Of a stretch of DNA of 64,000 nt, positions 15,767-24,950 are shown piece by piece. The first letter of the stretch is position 1, and the number at the start of each line of letters is the position of its first letter. The notes beneath the pieces were generated by a model. That model did no database searches. It saw only the letters and a program-made list of their open reading frames with translations, and was not told the origin of the DNA. This stretch comes from Candidatus Hydrogenedentota bacterium. Lineage in GTDB: Bacteria; Hydrogenedentota; Hydrogenedentia; Hydrogenedentales; JAEUWI01. The DNA lies in assembly GCA_016182605.1 (NCBI GenBank), contig JACPGE010000056.1, positions 154,964 to 218,963 of the forward strand, in the 5' to 3' direction. Both the position numbers and the translations under genes were made by a program.

Positions 15767-17908
15767 CTACGCCTTGCGGCGTTTGCGGCGGGTCAGGACG
15801 GCGCCCAGCACCGCGAGAATCAGCGCCGCGGGCCACGCGGCCACAGGCAGTTCGGTCGGATTCAGGAAGTCGCCGGCGCTCACTGCGAAGTAGCCCAGGC
15901 TGCTCACGCTCGCGTTTACTTCATTCTTCGCCGTGTCGAAGGTTGCTCCGGTTACTTCGGTCCAGGGCCCCGTGGGAGACGTGGACTGCCAGAGCGCGAG
16001 GTCGCCCTCGATCAGACCGGCGATCTCACTGTCCAAGTACTGAAGGGTGATCGCCGCGCTGGTGTAGTCCGTGCGCGTGGTGCTCAGTTGCCAGACCATA
16101 TCCGCCAGTTGCGCCGGTGCGCCAATGCCCGCGATGGCGCTATTGCTCCGCGTCAGTGTGGCCGTGACCGTGCCGGCCGTGCCCCCGGTGAAGCCTAACT
16201 GCGCACGCAGCACGGGGCTCAGGCGGCCGCCCAGACCGCGCACACCGGTATTCCCCGCCGCGTAGCCCTCAATGGCCGTGGCCTCCGTGGCTATGCCGCC
16301 GCCAAAGATGTTGACCACACAGCCGCTGTTGTTGTCGCCCCCGATGGTGGGGTTGTCACTATTTTGCCCGCTGGCGGCACACTCGGCAAAGCTGTCCCGG
16401 TTCACGTCGCCCCCGGCCTCTCCCCCAAAACCAAAAGAGTCCGATGCGTTGTCTCCCAGAATGCGCACGTCGCCCGAGACGCTGTTGAGGTCCACGCTGC
16501 TTCCGGGCAGCGCGGCGCTGCCGTAGAGCACGAAGACCTCGCCCGCGTTCGCGCCCCCGGCGGGGTCACCCCCATAGGCCCCGAGGATCACATCATCAAA
16601 GCCGTCGCCATTCACATCTCCGCTCGCCACGGAAAAACCCGCACGATCCCCAGTTTCCTCGCCGAGTATGCGGGTTTCCCCGTTGCTTCCAATCGTGCTG
16701 TTAAGGTCCGCCGTAGTGCCGGGCAACGAAGCGCTGCCGTAGACCACGTAGACCTCACCCGCGTTCGTCCCCCCGGCGGGGTCGCCCCAATGGGCTCCGA
16801 TGATCACGTCGTCGAAGCCGTCTCCGTTCACATCCCCGCTCGCCACGGAAAAGCCCGCCTGATCGCCCGCGTCATCGCCGAGTATACGGGTTTCCCCGTT
16901 GCTGCCGATCGTGCTATTAAGGTTTACGGTAATTCCAGGCAGCGATGCGCTACCATAGACCACGTAAACTTCACCCGCGTCCGTACCCCCTGCGGGGGCG
17001 CCCTGAAAGGCTCCGATAAGCACGTCGTCGAAGCCATCCCCGTTCACGTCCCCACTTGCCACGGAGAAACCCGCCTTATCGTTTCCGTCATCGCCGAGTA
17101 TACGGGTTTCCCCGTTGCTGCCAATGGTGCTATTGAGGTCCACCGTGCTGCCTGGCAAAGCTGTGCTGCCGTAAACCACGTAAACCTCGCCTGCTGTTGA
17201 GCCCCCGGCGGGGTCGCCCTGATTGGCCCCGAGGATCATGTCGTCGAAGCCGTCTCCGTTCACATCCCCGCTCGCCACGGCCCCGCCCGTCCGATCAAAT
17301 GCGTCATCACCGAGGACGCGGGTTTCCCCGTTGCCGCCGATGGTGCTGTTGAGGTCCACAGTACTTCCCGGTAGCGACGCGCTGCCGTAGACCACGTAGA
17401 CTTCACCAGCGCTCGTACCGCCGGCGGGGTCGCCCTCCGTGGCTCCGCTAATCACGTCGTCGAAGCCGTCGCCGTTCACATCCCCGCTTGCCACGGAATA
17501 TCCCGCCCGATCATCTGCGTCGTCGCCCAAGATGCGGGTTTCCCCGTTGCTGCCAATGGTGCTATTGAGGTCCACCGTGCTGCCTGGCAAAGCTGTGCTG
17601 CCGTAAACCACGTAAACCTCGCCTGCTGTTGAGCCCCCGGCGGGGTCGCCCAGATTGGCCCCGAGGATCACGTCGTCGAAGCCGTCGCCGTTCACATCGC
17701 CATAGGCCACGCCCTTCGATAAGTCTGAGCCGAGACTATCCCCCCCATCGTCCCCATAGACCCGCAATACGGGTGAGGCTTCGCTTCCCGGCGTCACATT
17801 CAGGTCGATTGTGCCCGGCAAGGCCGCTCCGTGGGCGCCCGAGCCCGCCAGCATCACGCAAAGAAAGGTACATACAATTCGCCACCAATAAGGGCACATA
17901 CATTTCAC
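15767..17908 (-). CDS. FG-GAP repeat surface protein with exosortase-like C-terminal tail
   Basis: 713 residues with an N-terminal signal (hydrophobic, ending near GAHGA). Seven near-identical repeats of about 70 residues follow, each with an FG-GAP strand and the calcium-binding DVNGDGFDDVI motif, as in alpha-integrin beta-propellers. A domain of about 150 residues follows. The tail has LPVAAW, then a hydrophobic helix, then RRKRRKA, the tripartite plan of VPLPA/PEP-CTERM sorting signals. It is expected to be exported, folded with calcium and processed at the C-terminus by an exosortase-type enzyme. The repeats are nearly identical at DNA level (about 210 bp each), so copy number may vary. 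Confidence 0.9.
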   Translation of the reverse strand: MKCMCPYWWRIVCTFLCVMLAGSGAHGAALPGTIDLNVTPGSEASPVLRVYGDDGGDSLGSDLSKGVAYGDVNGDGFDDVILGANLGDPAGGSTAGEVYVVYGSTALPGSTVDLNSTIGSNGETRILGDDADDRAGYSVASGDVNGDGFDDVISGATEGDPAGGTSAGEVYVVYGSASLPGSTVDLNSTIGGNGETRVLGDDAFDRTGGAVASGDVNGDGFDDMILGANQGDPAGGSTAGEVYVVYGSTALPGSTVDLNSTIGSNGETRILGDDGNDKAGFSVASGDVNGDGFDDVLIGAFQGAPAGGTDAGEVYVVYGSASLPGITVNLNSTIGSNGETRILGDDAGDQAGFSVASGDVNGDGFDDVIIGAHWGDPAGGTNAGEVYVVYGSASLPGTTADLNSTIGSNGETRILGEETGDRAGFSVASGDVNGDGFDDVILGAYGGDPAGGANAGEVFVLYGSAALPGSSVDLNSVSGDVRILGDNASDSFGFGGEAGGDVNRDSFAECAASGQNSDNPTIGGDNNSGCVVNIFGGGIATEATAIEGYAAGNTGVRGLGGRLSPVLRAQLGFTGGTAGTVTATLTRSNSAIAGIGAPAQLADMVWQLSTTRTDYTSAAITLQYLDSEIAGLIEGDLALWQSTSPTGPWTEVTGATFDTAKNEVNASVSSLGYFAVSAGDFLNPTELPVAAWPAALILAVLGAVLTRRKRRKA

Positions 17909-17976
17909 CCCATACTACAATTCATCTCATTACAGAATGGTAATGAGATAAATGTAATCCCCCCCTCCCGCTGGAG

Positions 17977-19554
17977 TCAAGGAAGACTACTGCCGGGTTC
18001 GTCCGTCCCTCCAAACACCCGGCTAAAGTATCCCCGGGATTCTGGCGCGTCTTCGGTTTCGATACCGGCCAGTTTCTTCGCCAGGGTCTTCTTGTATTCT
18101 AGTTCCATTGCCCGCAGGATCTGGATGCGCTGGGCCTGCGGCGAACCCGCGCCGTGCATGGATTCCGTCAGGTACCCCACTGCGTTGCGCCCCATGGTCA
18201 TGTTCTCAATCAGGCGCAGCATCTTCCAGCGGTCTTCGATGTCCACTCCGTCGCGGCCCTTGAGATACTTGCGCAGCATGCCTCCCGTTTCCTCTGCATG
18301 GAGATCGCCTTCCGAGGGCAGGGTCACCATGAGTCCCCCCGCGAGATCCTGGGCGAGGCGCCCCATTTCATAGGGAAGTTTCGTGACGTGGTGCTTGCAG
18401 ACATTGGCGAGCATGTCGTCACAGAGGTAGCAGCCCGACTTGGTCGGCTTGGACTGATAGGAAGAAGCAATTCCCGTTGCGTAGATCGTCTCGTTGAGGT
18501 GGGTCATCTCCACGAGTTTGTCTTTGATGTGCGAGGCCTGGGCCGCGCCGTTGTAATCCGCGATGGCTCCGGCAGCACCCGTGAGCACATCACCCACGCC
18601 GCTCTTACAGACGTAGCTACGACGGTGGTAACAGGTGAAGCGTTCCACCAGCATGGCGGCGAAGTCATATTCGCCATTCATGAAGATGCGCTCGTGGGGG
18701 ATGAAGACATCGTCGAAGACCACCAACGCTTCCTGCCCTGCGTACTGTGCGTTGCCGCGATCCATCGTACCCTCTTCGAGAAAGCGCGTGTCGCAAGACT
18801 GGCGCCCGTAAATATAGGTAATGCCCGGTGCGTCGACCGGCACCGCGCCAACGATCGCGTAGTCTTTGTCGTGTTCGCCCAGGCGCGCGGTCGGCATGAC
18901 GATGAGCCAATGCGAATTGATGCAACCGGTCTGATGGGCCTTGGCCCCGCGGATCACCACGCCGTCGGGCCGGCGCTCCACCACGTGCAGGTAGAGATCG
19001 GGATCGCTCTGTTCATGTGGCGCCTTGCTGCGATCGCCCTTGGGATCGGTCATCGCGCCACCGATCACCAGGTTGCCGTGCTGCACATGGGCGATGAAAG
19101 CCTTGAGGTTCTCGTGGTAGTGCGTCTCGTACTTCTCGTCGATCTCATACGTGACCGAATAGAGGGAGTTCAGCGCATCCATGCCCACGCAGCGCTGAAA
19201 GCAGGTACCGGTGTTCTGCCCCAGCTTGCGCTGCATCTTGTTCTGCATCACCAGGTCTTCCGCACTTCCGGCGATATGCAAAAAGCGGTTGACCCGTTCG
19301 CCCGTCATCGGCGAAAGGGTGCTGGCGAGTTCGGGCTCGCGCACCGCCAGATCATAGGTCTCCGCAACCGCGTTGATGGACGGCCGGATGATGGGGTGGT
19401 CCACCGGTTCGTCCACGCGTTCCCCCAGGAGGAAAACGCGCAAGTTCCGGCCCCGAAGGCTCTCGATATATTCGGGCCCGGTGCGGATGGGAGCGATTTC
19501 GGGATAGCCTGGATGGGCCTGCCCAGTGGGCGTGTGAAGGGAAGCCGGATTCAT
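17977..19554 (-). CDS. 4-hydroxybutyryl-CoA dehydratase / 4-HPA hydroxylase superfamily protein
   Basis: 525 residues, start chosen at ATG 19554 behind AGGAAA. The closest match I can argue is the FAD/[4Fe-4S] enzyme 4-hydroxybutyryl-CoA dehydratase (vinylacetyl-CoA isomerase). Candidate cluster ligands are C118 and C122 (CFQRC), H310 and C316 (HRRSYVC). T209 (AHQTG) matches the known active-site Thr, at the same 87-residue distance from the second Cys. The His-to-Cys spacing is six, one shorter than the reference enzyme (H292, C299), which might alter the cluster. ESMHGAGSPQAQR is a conserved late motif. No CoA-transferase or other 4-hydroxybutyrate gene is nearby, so the substrate is open. 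Confidence 0.82.
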   Translation of the reverse strand: MNPASLHTPTGQAHPGYPEIAPIRTGPEYIESLRGRNLRVFLLGERVDEPVDHPIIRPSINAVAETYDLAVREPELASTLSPMTGERVNRFLHIAGSAEDLVMQNKMQRKLGQNTGTCFQRCVGMDALNSLYSVTYEIDEKYETHYHENLKAFIAHVQHGNLVIGGAMTDPKGDRSKAPHEQSDPDLYLHVVERRPDGVVIRGAKAHQTGCINSHWLIVMPTARLGEHDKDYAIVGAVPVDAPGITYIYGRQSCDTRFLEEGTMDRGNAQYAGQEALVVFDDVFIPHERIFMNGEYDFAAMLVERFTCYHRRSYVCKSGVGDVLTGAAGAIADYNGAAQASHIKDKLVEMTHLNETIYATGIASSYQSKPTKSGCYLCDDMLANVCKHHVTKLPYEMGRLAQDLAGGLMVTLPSEGDLHAEETGGMLRKYLKGRDGVDIEDRWKMLRLIENMTMGRNAVGYLTESMHGAGSPQAQRIQILRAMELEYKKTLAKKLAGIETEDAPESRGYFSRVFGGTDEPGSSLP

Positions 19555-19647
19555 AACGCTGTTTCCTGCAAGACGGTGTGGAGATGAAGGGTGCACGCCC
19601 TCGATTATAGACGAGTGCAACGCGGCAGGAAACAGAAGAATTTAGAC

Positions 19648-20004
19648 TCAGGCGGAGTTGCGCTGGGGTATATAGCAGATAAGGGGCGCGCGCCGGGCTT
19701 CACCGCAATTGGGACACTCCACGTATTCGGGAGAATTGCTCAGGTTGCAGTGGGTGCAGACCCACGTATTGCTCTTGGGGTCGAGCTTCATCACCGTTTT
19801 GGGAGAGGCGGGGAACAGGGGACGCGCGGGTTGGGGAAAGCGCTCCGGTTCAATCGTCTGGATGAGCATCCGTTCGGTGATGAACCAGCGGGTACCGAGT
19901 TGCTTTCCGGGCAGCTCGCCCGCTTCAAAGAGCCTGCGTACTTCAGGCAGTTCCAGATCCAGTAGGGCCGCCACCCTCTCTTCACTGAGCAGTCTTGCAT
20001 TCAA
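19648..20004 (-). CDS. Small HTH (excisionase-like) plus zinc-ribbon protein
   Basis: 118 residues from TTG 20004, chosen because a strong GGAGAGGAGG site precedes it; an ATG at 20055 extends the frame by 17 residues but has no such site. Residues 1-50 look like a MerR/excisionase-type helix-turn-helix (EERVAALLDLELPEVRRLFE, then GTRWFITERML). The C-terminus holds a CxxC-x10-CxxC zinc ribbon (CTHCNLSNSPEYVECPNC). It may be a DNA-binding regulator; no target is indicated. It is divergent from the secreted protein at 20232. Confidence 0.75.
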   Translation of the reverse strand: MNARLLSEERVAALLDLELPEVRRLFEAGELPGKQLGTRWFITERMLIQTIEPERFPQPARPLFPASPKTVMKLDPKSNTWVCTHCNLSNSPEYVECPNCGEARRAPLICYIPQRNSA

Positions 20005-20231
20005 TAATCGATCCTCCTCTCCTTCCTGCCCAAACTCCGCTAAAAATTGTACCATATGGTCTGAAAATCCGCGTCAAATCCAGAGGAATAATTGAAATGT
20101 TAAATATATATTGCTTCTGTGGGTATGAAGGTGGTGGGAAATACCCGCCGAAAAGGTAGTATTTGTTTACGGAGCCACCCCAGATTGTGTACCCTGAGAT
20201 CGGGAGTCCATGACCCCAAAAGGAATGTAGT

Positions 20232-20840
20232 ATGAACGCCGTTTTCCGTATTGCCGGGGTGCTCGTGGCCCTCAGTTGGACGAGCACACTTGCCGCGCAG
20301 CAGTGTTTTCTGGACGCGGACGGGATCATGTATTGTGAAACCGGTGACTTTGAGTGTGTCGAAGACGAATTTGGAGACCTCTTCTGCCCGGAAACCCCGG
20401 AGGAGTCCCTCCTGGTCGTTCAGGACGATTTGGGCAATATTGTCGTCTATGATCCGCTCGATGAACCCGATGAGGATCGCCGCTGCTTTGAAAACGCGAC
20501 CGGCCGCATCCTCTGTCCCGTTGGTTATCTGCGCTGCTACGAAGATGATCGGGGAAACGTTTTTTGTCCCTTCGATACCCAGCGCACCTTTTTGGTGGAA
20601 GGGGTAAACGGCCCGGTCACGCCATTGGGGACACTGAATTGTGTGGACGACAATTGCTCCAATTTCCCCCGTATTCCGGTGCCGCCCGAGCTGACACCCA
20701 TCGACAACCCCGATGATCCCGGTGGTGGGGTGACCCTCAATTGCGGACTGGGATCCGCCGCGGTTCCTGGGGATGGGCTGGCATTCCTGGGGTGCCTTCT
20801 CGTGCTCTTGGCTTTCGGACACCGCAGGAAAGTGCAGTAA
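20232..20840 (+). CDS. Exported Cys-rich protein with an internal duplication and C-terminal anchor
   Basis: 202 residues; the signal peptide ends near LAAQ (23). Two copies of a motif sit exactly 60 residues apart, with Cys at 25/35/42/52 and 85/95/102/112 (spacing 10-7-10 in both), each containing C-x-E-D-[ED]-x-G and FCP. Disulfide pairing within each copy is likely. A Pro-rich linker leads to a tail with a Cys (NCGLGS), a hydrophobic segment and HRRK, resembling MYXO-CTERM-like anchors. I do not recognise the family. The receiver gene starts five bases downstream, suggesting co-transcription. Confidence 0.8.
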   Translation: MNAVFRIAGVLVALSWTSTLAAQQCFLDADGIMYCETGDFECVEDEFGDLFCPETPEESLLVVQDDLGNIVVYDPLDEPDEDRRCFENATGRILCPVGYLRCYEDDRGNVFCPFDTQRTFLVEGVNGPVTPLGTLNCVDDNCSNFPRIPVPPELTPIDNPDDPGGGVTLNCGLGSAAVPGDGLAFLGCLLVLLAFGHRRKVQ

Positions 20841-20845
20841 ATACC

Positions 20846-21226
20846 ATGGCGAACATCTTGATTGTGGATGATTCCGCAGCTCTGCGGGAGGTTTTGCGGG
20901 AAGTCTTGTCGGACGCGGGCCACGACGTGGGGGAGGCGGGCAATGGCCTGGTGGCGGAGCGGATGTGCAAACAGAAGGGCTATGATCTGGTCATCACGGA
21001 CATTTTCATGCCGGAAAAGGAAGGGATGGCGACCATTCGCGACCTCCGGAAGAGCCATCCAAAACTGAAGATCCTGGCGATTTCCGGGGGGGATTCCGTG
21101 ACGGAGCCCGATACCTTCATGAATCTGGCCCTTCGTTACGGAGCCGATGGCATCCTCTCGAAGCCTTTCGAGCATGCGGTGTTGCTGAAGGAAGTGGGGA
21201 GACTCCTGCGGAGCCCCCGGGTCTGA
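20846..21226 (+). CDS. Stand-alone response regulator receiver (CheY-like)
   Basis: 126 residues, a single REC domain with acidic pocket D8/D9, phospho-acceptor D52 (VITDIFMP), switch Ser80 and Lys106 (SKPF). No output domain is present, so it acts by protein contact or as a phosphate relay. The start at ATG 20846 is five bases after the secreted Cys-rich gene. A Ser/Thr kinase-WD40 gene lies 185 bp downstream. No histidine kinase is adjacent, so the phosphodonor is unknown. Confidence 0.92.
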   Translation: MANILIVDDSAALREVLREVLSDAGHDVGEAGNGLVAERMCKQKGYDLVITDIFMPEKEGMATIRDLRKSHPKLKILAISGGDSVTEPDTFMNLALRYGADGILSKPFEHAVLLKEVGRLLRSPRV

Positions 21227-21411
21227 GCCGGAAAGTACATTGGGGTTCACTTTTTGGCACTGATATCCTTTTACGGGCTAATCGCTTTTTTTATACCTTT
21301 AGGGTATACTCCAGAACAGAGGATTGAAAATTGACGGTGGGGGCGCTGGGCAAATAGTTGACGGGACAGAAATGATGAGGCTGTCCTGGTGTGTCCAAAA
21401 GGGGGCAACCA

Positions 21412-23847
21412 ATGGCGCACAGTTCCGAAAGTTCTCGAAAATACAGGGTGCTTTGTTCCAATTGCGGGAACCGGATGCGGGTGAAACGCCGCCATTTCGG
21501 CCGCATGTGCCGTTGTACCCAGTGCGAATTCCCCATCTATGTGACCTACGCCAATGTAGAACCCTCCGTGCCGGCTTCGGAACGCCAGGCCACGCGTTTC
21601 TATACCGCCGAGGCTGTTCCCCTGATTTGGAAAAAGGGCGATCGCCTCATGGAGGTCTACGAGGTCCGTGAACTGCTCGGCGAGGGCGGCATGGGCACGG
21701 TCCACAAGGTCTACCACCGAGGCTGGGGGATGGACCTCGCCGTGAAGACTCCCAAGTACGCCGCCAGTAAAGACGAGTTCTGGCTGGAACTCTTCGAACA
21801 CGAATGTGAAACATGGATCAATCTCCCGCCCTTCGAACATGTGGTGAACTGTCACTATGTTCGCCGGCTTGGGGGAGTCCCCCGGGTTTTCGTGGAGTTT
21901 GTTCCGGGGGATGACCTGAGTTCCCTGTGCAAGCGGAAAGTCTTCTACAATGACGGAAAGCAGGAAACACAACGCCGCATCCTCGATGTGCTCATCCAGT
22001 TCGCATGGGGTTTGCATCATGCCCACGAACGGGGGGTAATGCATCAGGACGTCAAGCCCTCCAATGTGCTCGTTACCCGCGACAATCTGGCCAAGGTCAC
22101 CGACTTTGGTCTTGCACGCTTCCTGTACCCGGATGCGGACCCCGTGCCGTCGCGCCACACACCACTCGGCATCGGTGGCCCCAGTGGCGGCACCCCCGTG
22201 TACATGGCGCCAGACGGGGAGAATGGATACGGGAAGGGTCTTCAGGCCGATGTGTGGAGTTGGGCGCTTTCGGTGATGCAGATTTATGCGGGGAAAGTCT
22301 TCTGGCAAGAGGGGAAAGCGGCTGCGCAGGCCCTTGAGCTGCTCGTGAATCGCGGCGGTTATTACACCGAGATTCCCGCGATGCCCCATGATCTGCAAGC
22401 CCTGCTGTGGCGCTGTCTCACGCTCGATCCGGAGAAGCGCCCGCTGACCATGCTGGAAATCGCTGGTGAGTTGGAATCGATCTACGAGAGCGAAATGGGA
22501 AACGCCTACTTCCGGAAACGCCCGGACTATCAGGAAGCCGGCCTGAACCAACAAAACAACCGTGCTGTTTCGCTGGTGGATTTGGGCCGCCGCGAGGAAG
22601 CGCTGACCCTCTGGGATTCCATCATTGAAAGCGACGGCACCCACCCGGAGGCGGTCTACAACCGGGAGCTGTATCTCTGGCGGTCGGGCCAGGTGAGCGA
22701 AAAAAATATTGTGAAGACCCTGTACGATCTGAGCGAATCGCGAACGGGAAACTGGACGCCACGCTACCTGCTTGCGCGGGTCTTGATGGAACAGGGCGAC
22801 TTTGGGCATGCCTTGGGGATTCTGAACACCTTGCAGGTTTCACGGCCGGGCGACCGGGAAATTGCCCATGCGCGGGCCGTGGCCAAGGAGCAGGAGAAGC
22901 GCGAACTCGGGCTGCGCTGGGAGCGGGTGGCCCACTCCTCCCCGATCACGGTGCTCGCCATGCACCCGGCAGGCGCCTATGTGGCGACCGCCTGCGAAGA
23001 GGGAAAGATCCGGATCTGGTCTGCTGCCGGTGGGGAAAAGGTGGAGACCCTGGAGGGGCACAGCGACGCCGTGCTGGGTCTGTGTTTCAGCAGCAGCGGG
23101 ATCTTGCTGGCCAGTTGCGGCCAGGACCAGGCCATCCGAATCTGGAATGCAAAGGACAAGACCTGCATCGCGGCACTGGTGGGGCACGTGCGCACCGTGA
23201 ATGGAGTAATCTTCCTCAACAAGGACCGGGATCTGTTGTCCTTTGCCGCGGATGGCTCGATCAAGCTCTGGGATGTGGCCTCGGGACGCTGCATCGAAAC
23301 CTTCCGGGGCCATCTGAACGCCGTCCTGAATGCCGCCCTCAGTTCGAACCACCGCTATGCCCTGAGCGGCGGCCGGGATGCCGCCGTAAAGTTGTGGGAC
23401 CTGCAAGAAAAGACCCTGATCCGATCCTACTCCGGGAATGGCGGGCCCGTGACGGCGCTTGCCGCTGGACAGCACCGCCCCACGGTAGTCACGGCGAACG
23501 GGAATGTGATCAATGTCTGGAACATGCGCGATGGCGCTGTCGCGCGGGAGTTGCACGGTCACACCTCCACGGTGGATCAACTGCATCTCTTCGAACCGTC
23601 GCCCTTGCTTCTTTCCGCCAGTTCAGGGACGGTGCGCCTGTGGAATCTGGAAACCGGGCAATGTATTCGAAGCTACAAGGCGGCCAGCCCGATTGCCATT
23701 TCTCCCACCGGAGAACACCTGTATTCGGGAACGGGCAACGGGCATTTGTGCTGCCATTCCGCGGGCCTCTGCGAAGAAGTGGTGCTCGCGCCCTTCGCCC
23801 TGTCCGCCTGCTGCAAGCCCCCTCCGGAGATGGCGGCGCTTTCGTAG
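21412..23847 (+). CDS. Zinc-ribbon / Ser-Thr protein kinase / WD40 repeat protein
   Basis: 811 residues from ATG 21412, preferred over GTG 21391 because AAAAGGGGG lies just upstream. Order: zinc ribbon (C15-x2-C18 and C35-x2-C38); Hanks-type kinase about 80-370, with ELLGEGGMGTV, Lys112 (AVK), catalytic loop MHQDVKPSN and DFG at 231-233; a TPR-like helical part; then about seven WD40 repeats from residue 500 on (KIRIWS, AIRIWN, SIKLWD, AVKLWD and similar). The catalytic loop reads HQD instead of HRD, a non-RD kinase. There is no obvious transmembrane segment, so it is probably a cytosolic signalling scaffold; substrates are unknown. Confidence 0.9.
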   Translation: MAHSSESSRKYRVLCSNCGNRMRVKRRHFGRMCRCTQCEFPIYVTYANVEPSVPASERQATRFYTAEAVPLIWKKGDRLMEVYEVRELLGEGGMGTVHKVYHRGWGMDLAVKTPKYAASKDEFWLELFEHECETWINLPPFEHVVNCHYVRRLGGVPRVFVEFVPGDDLSSLCKRKVFYNDGKQETQRRILDVLIQFAWGLHHAHERGVMHQDVKPSNVLVTRDNLAKVTDFGLARFLYPDADPVPSRHTPLGIGGPSGGTPVYMAPDGENGYGKGLQADVWSWALSVMQIYAGKVFWQEGKAAAQALELLVNRGGYYTEIPAMPHDLQALLWRCLTLDPEKRPLTMLEIAGELESIYESEMGNAYFRKRPDYQEAGLNQQNNRAVSLVDLGRREEALTLWDSIIESDGTHPEAVYNRELYLWRSGQVSEKNIVKTLYDLSESRTGNWTPRYLLARVLMEQGDFGHALGILNTLQVSRPGDREIAHARAVAKEQEKRELGLRWERVAHSSPITVLAMHPAGAYVATACEEGKIRIWSAAGGEKVETLEGHSDAVLGLCFSSSGILLASCGQDQAIRIWNAKDKTCIAALVGHVRTVNGVIFLNKDRDLLSFAADGSIKLWDVASGRCIETFRGHLNAVLNAALSSNHRYALSGGRDAAVKLWDLQEKTLIRSYSGNGGPVTALAAGQHRPTVVTANGNVINVWNMRDGAVARELHGHTSTVDQLHLFEPSPLLLSASSGTVRLWNLETGQCIRSYKAASPIAISPTGEHLYSGTGNGHLCCHSAGLCEEVVLAPFALSACCKPPPEMAALS

Positions 23848-23853
23848 GCAGTT

Positions 23854-24816
23854 TCAGGCGGGCGGCTTCGAGAAGCGCTTGAGAAATTCCCACGCGTGGC
23901 GCGCGCCTTCGATGTCCCGGTTCTGACTGCCGAATATCCCCAGCGGGAAATTGGATCGGCGCAGCGAAGGTATGTTGTGTCCGCCGCCTTGAACCGTGTA
24001 GAAGAGCACCTCGACGCCCGAGCCGCTCGCATAACGATCGCCGTGCACCGTTGCGTCGTCCTCGGGGTAGAGGTCGGGCAAATCAAAAGACTCCACCGGC
24101 ACGGGATCGCAGCCATTGGCTTCGATCCAGAAGTCGCGCGTGGCTGGCGCGGAAATTACGGTGCCGGAGCGCCCATAGATCACGCCGCCGCCCTCCCAGG
24201 GCACGAGGGGGTCTTCCGTGCCGTTGCAGATGAACACGGGTACGGGGGTGGAAGGCGCGCTGCAATCGCTCACCGCGGCCACATTTGCGATAAAGGCCGC
24301 GATCGCGGCAATGCGATCGCTGAGTTCGATGGCTAGACGGAACGACATCATCCCGCCGTTCGAAGCCCCAGTGGCGTAGACCCGGTTTTCGTCGATGGCG
24401 TGGTTGAGCACCGCCCAGTCAATCAGTGCACGCACAAATTCCACGTCGTCCGCCATGGAGCTGGAGGTGGAATCTCCCCGGCAGTCATTCCATTCCTGAT
24501 TGGTTCCGCTCCCTTCGCCCGTGTCGCGGTTGATGCCGTTCGGCACGAGCAGGAGCAGCCTCTCCTCATCCGCGATGGCCGTCCACTCCCGGGATCCTGC
24601 ATGGCGGTTGTCCACCACCGAATACATGTCGCCCGTGCCGCCGTGGAGAAGGATAACCAGCGGCGCGCCATCCGCGAGCCCGGCGGGCGTGTAGATGCGG
24701 AAGAGGCGCTCCAGGCCATCGATGGTGATTCGGGCCTCGCTCCAGTTCTGCGATGAATCGACACAGCCCGTAAAGAGAAAAAGCATTGCAATGGCAATCG
24801 GGAATAGTGCTTTCAT
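23854..24816 (-). CDS. Lipoprotein alpha/beta hydrolase (PHB depolymerase / feruloyl esterase-like)
   Basis: 320 residues with a lipobox LFTGC (Cys at 18). It is an alpha/beta hydrolase of the LpqC/PHB-depolymerase esterase family. The oxyanion stretch is VILLHGGTGD, the nucleophile is in YATGASNGGMMS, the acid is in CNGTEDPLVPW and the His is in QGGGHNIPS. It should be anchored to the envelope by a lipid and hydrolyse exogenous esters; the substrate is unknown. It converges with the kinase gene, with stops seven bases apart. Confidence 0.88.
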   Translation of the reverse strand: MKALFPIAIAMLFLFTGCVDSSQNWSEARITIDGLERLFRIYTPAGLADGAPLVILLHGGTGDMYSVVDNRHAGSREWTAIADEERLLLLVPNGINRDTGEGSGTNQEWNDCRGDSTSSSMADDVEFVRALIDWAVLNHAIDENRVYATGASNGGMMSFRLAIELSDRIAAIAAFIANVAAVSDCSAPSTPVPVFICNGTEDPLVPWEGGGVIYGRSGTVISAPATRDFWIEANGCDPVPVESFDLPDLYPEDDATVHGDRYASGSGVEVLFYTVQGGGHNIPSLRRSNFPLGIFGSQNRDIEGARHAWEFLKRFSKPPA

Positions 24817-24950
24817 GCATCAGGACCTTCCATTGAACTTCTGGAAGCGGCAAAGGATAAGGCGACGGCGCTTCGTACTTGATATACCGCTTGAAGCTGC
24901 AAAGGTTACCCGTCGGTTGCGGCAGGGGAGAGGGGGCGTTGCCGGCCGTT

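Noticed and set aside
21241-21310. Sigma-54 promoter near TTGGCACTGATATCC
   Set aside because: The GC of the -12 element is absent at the required spacing.
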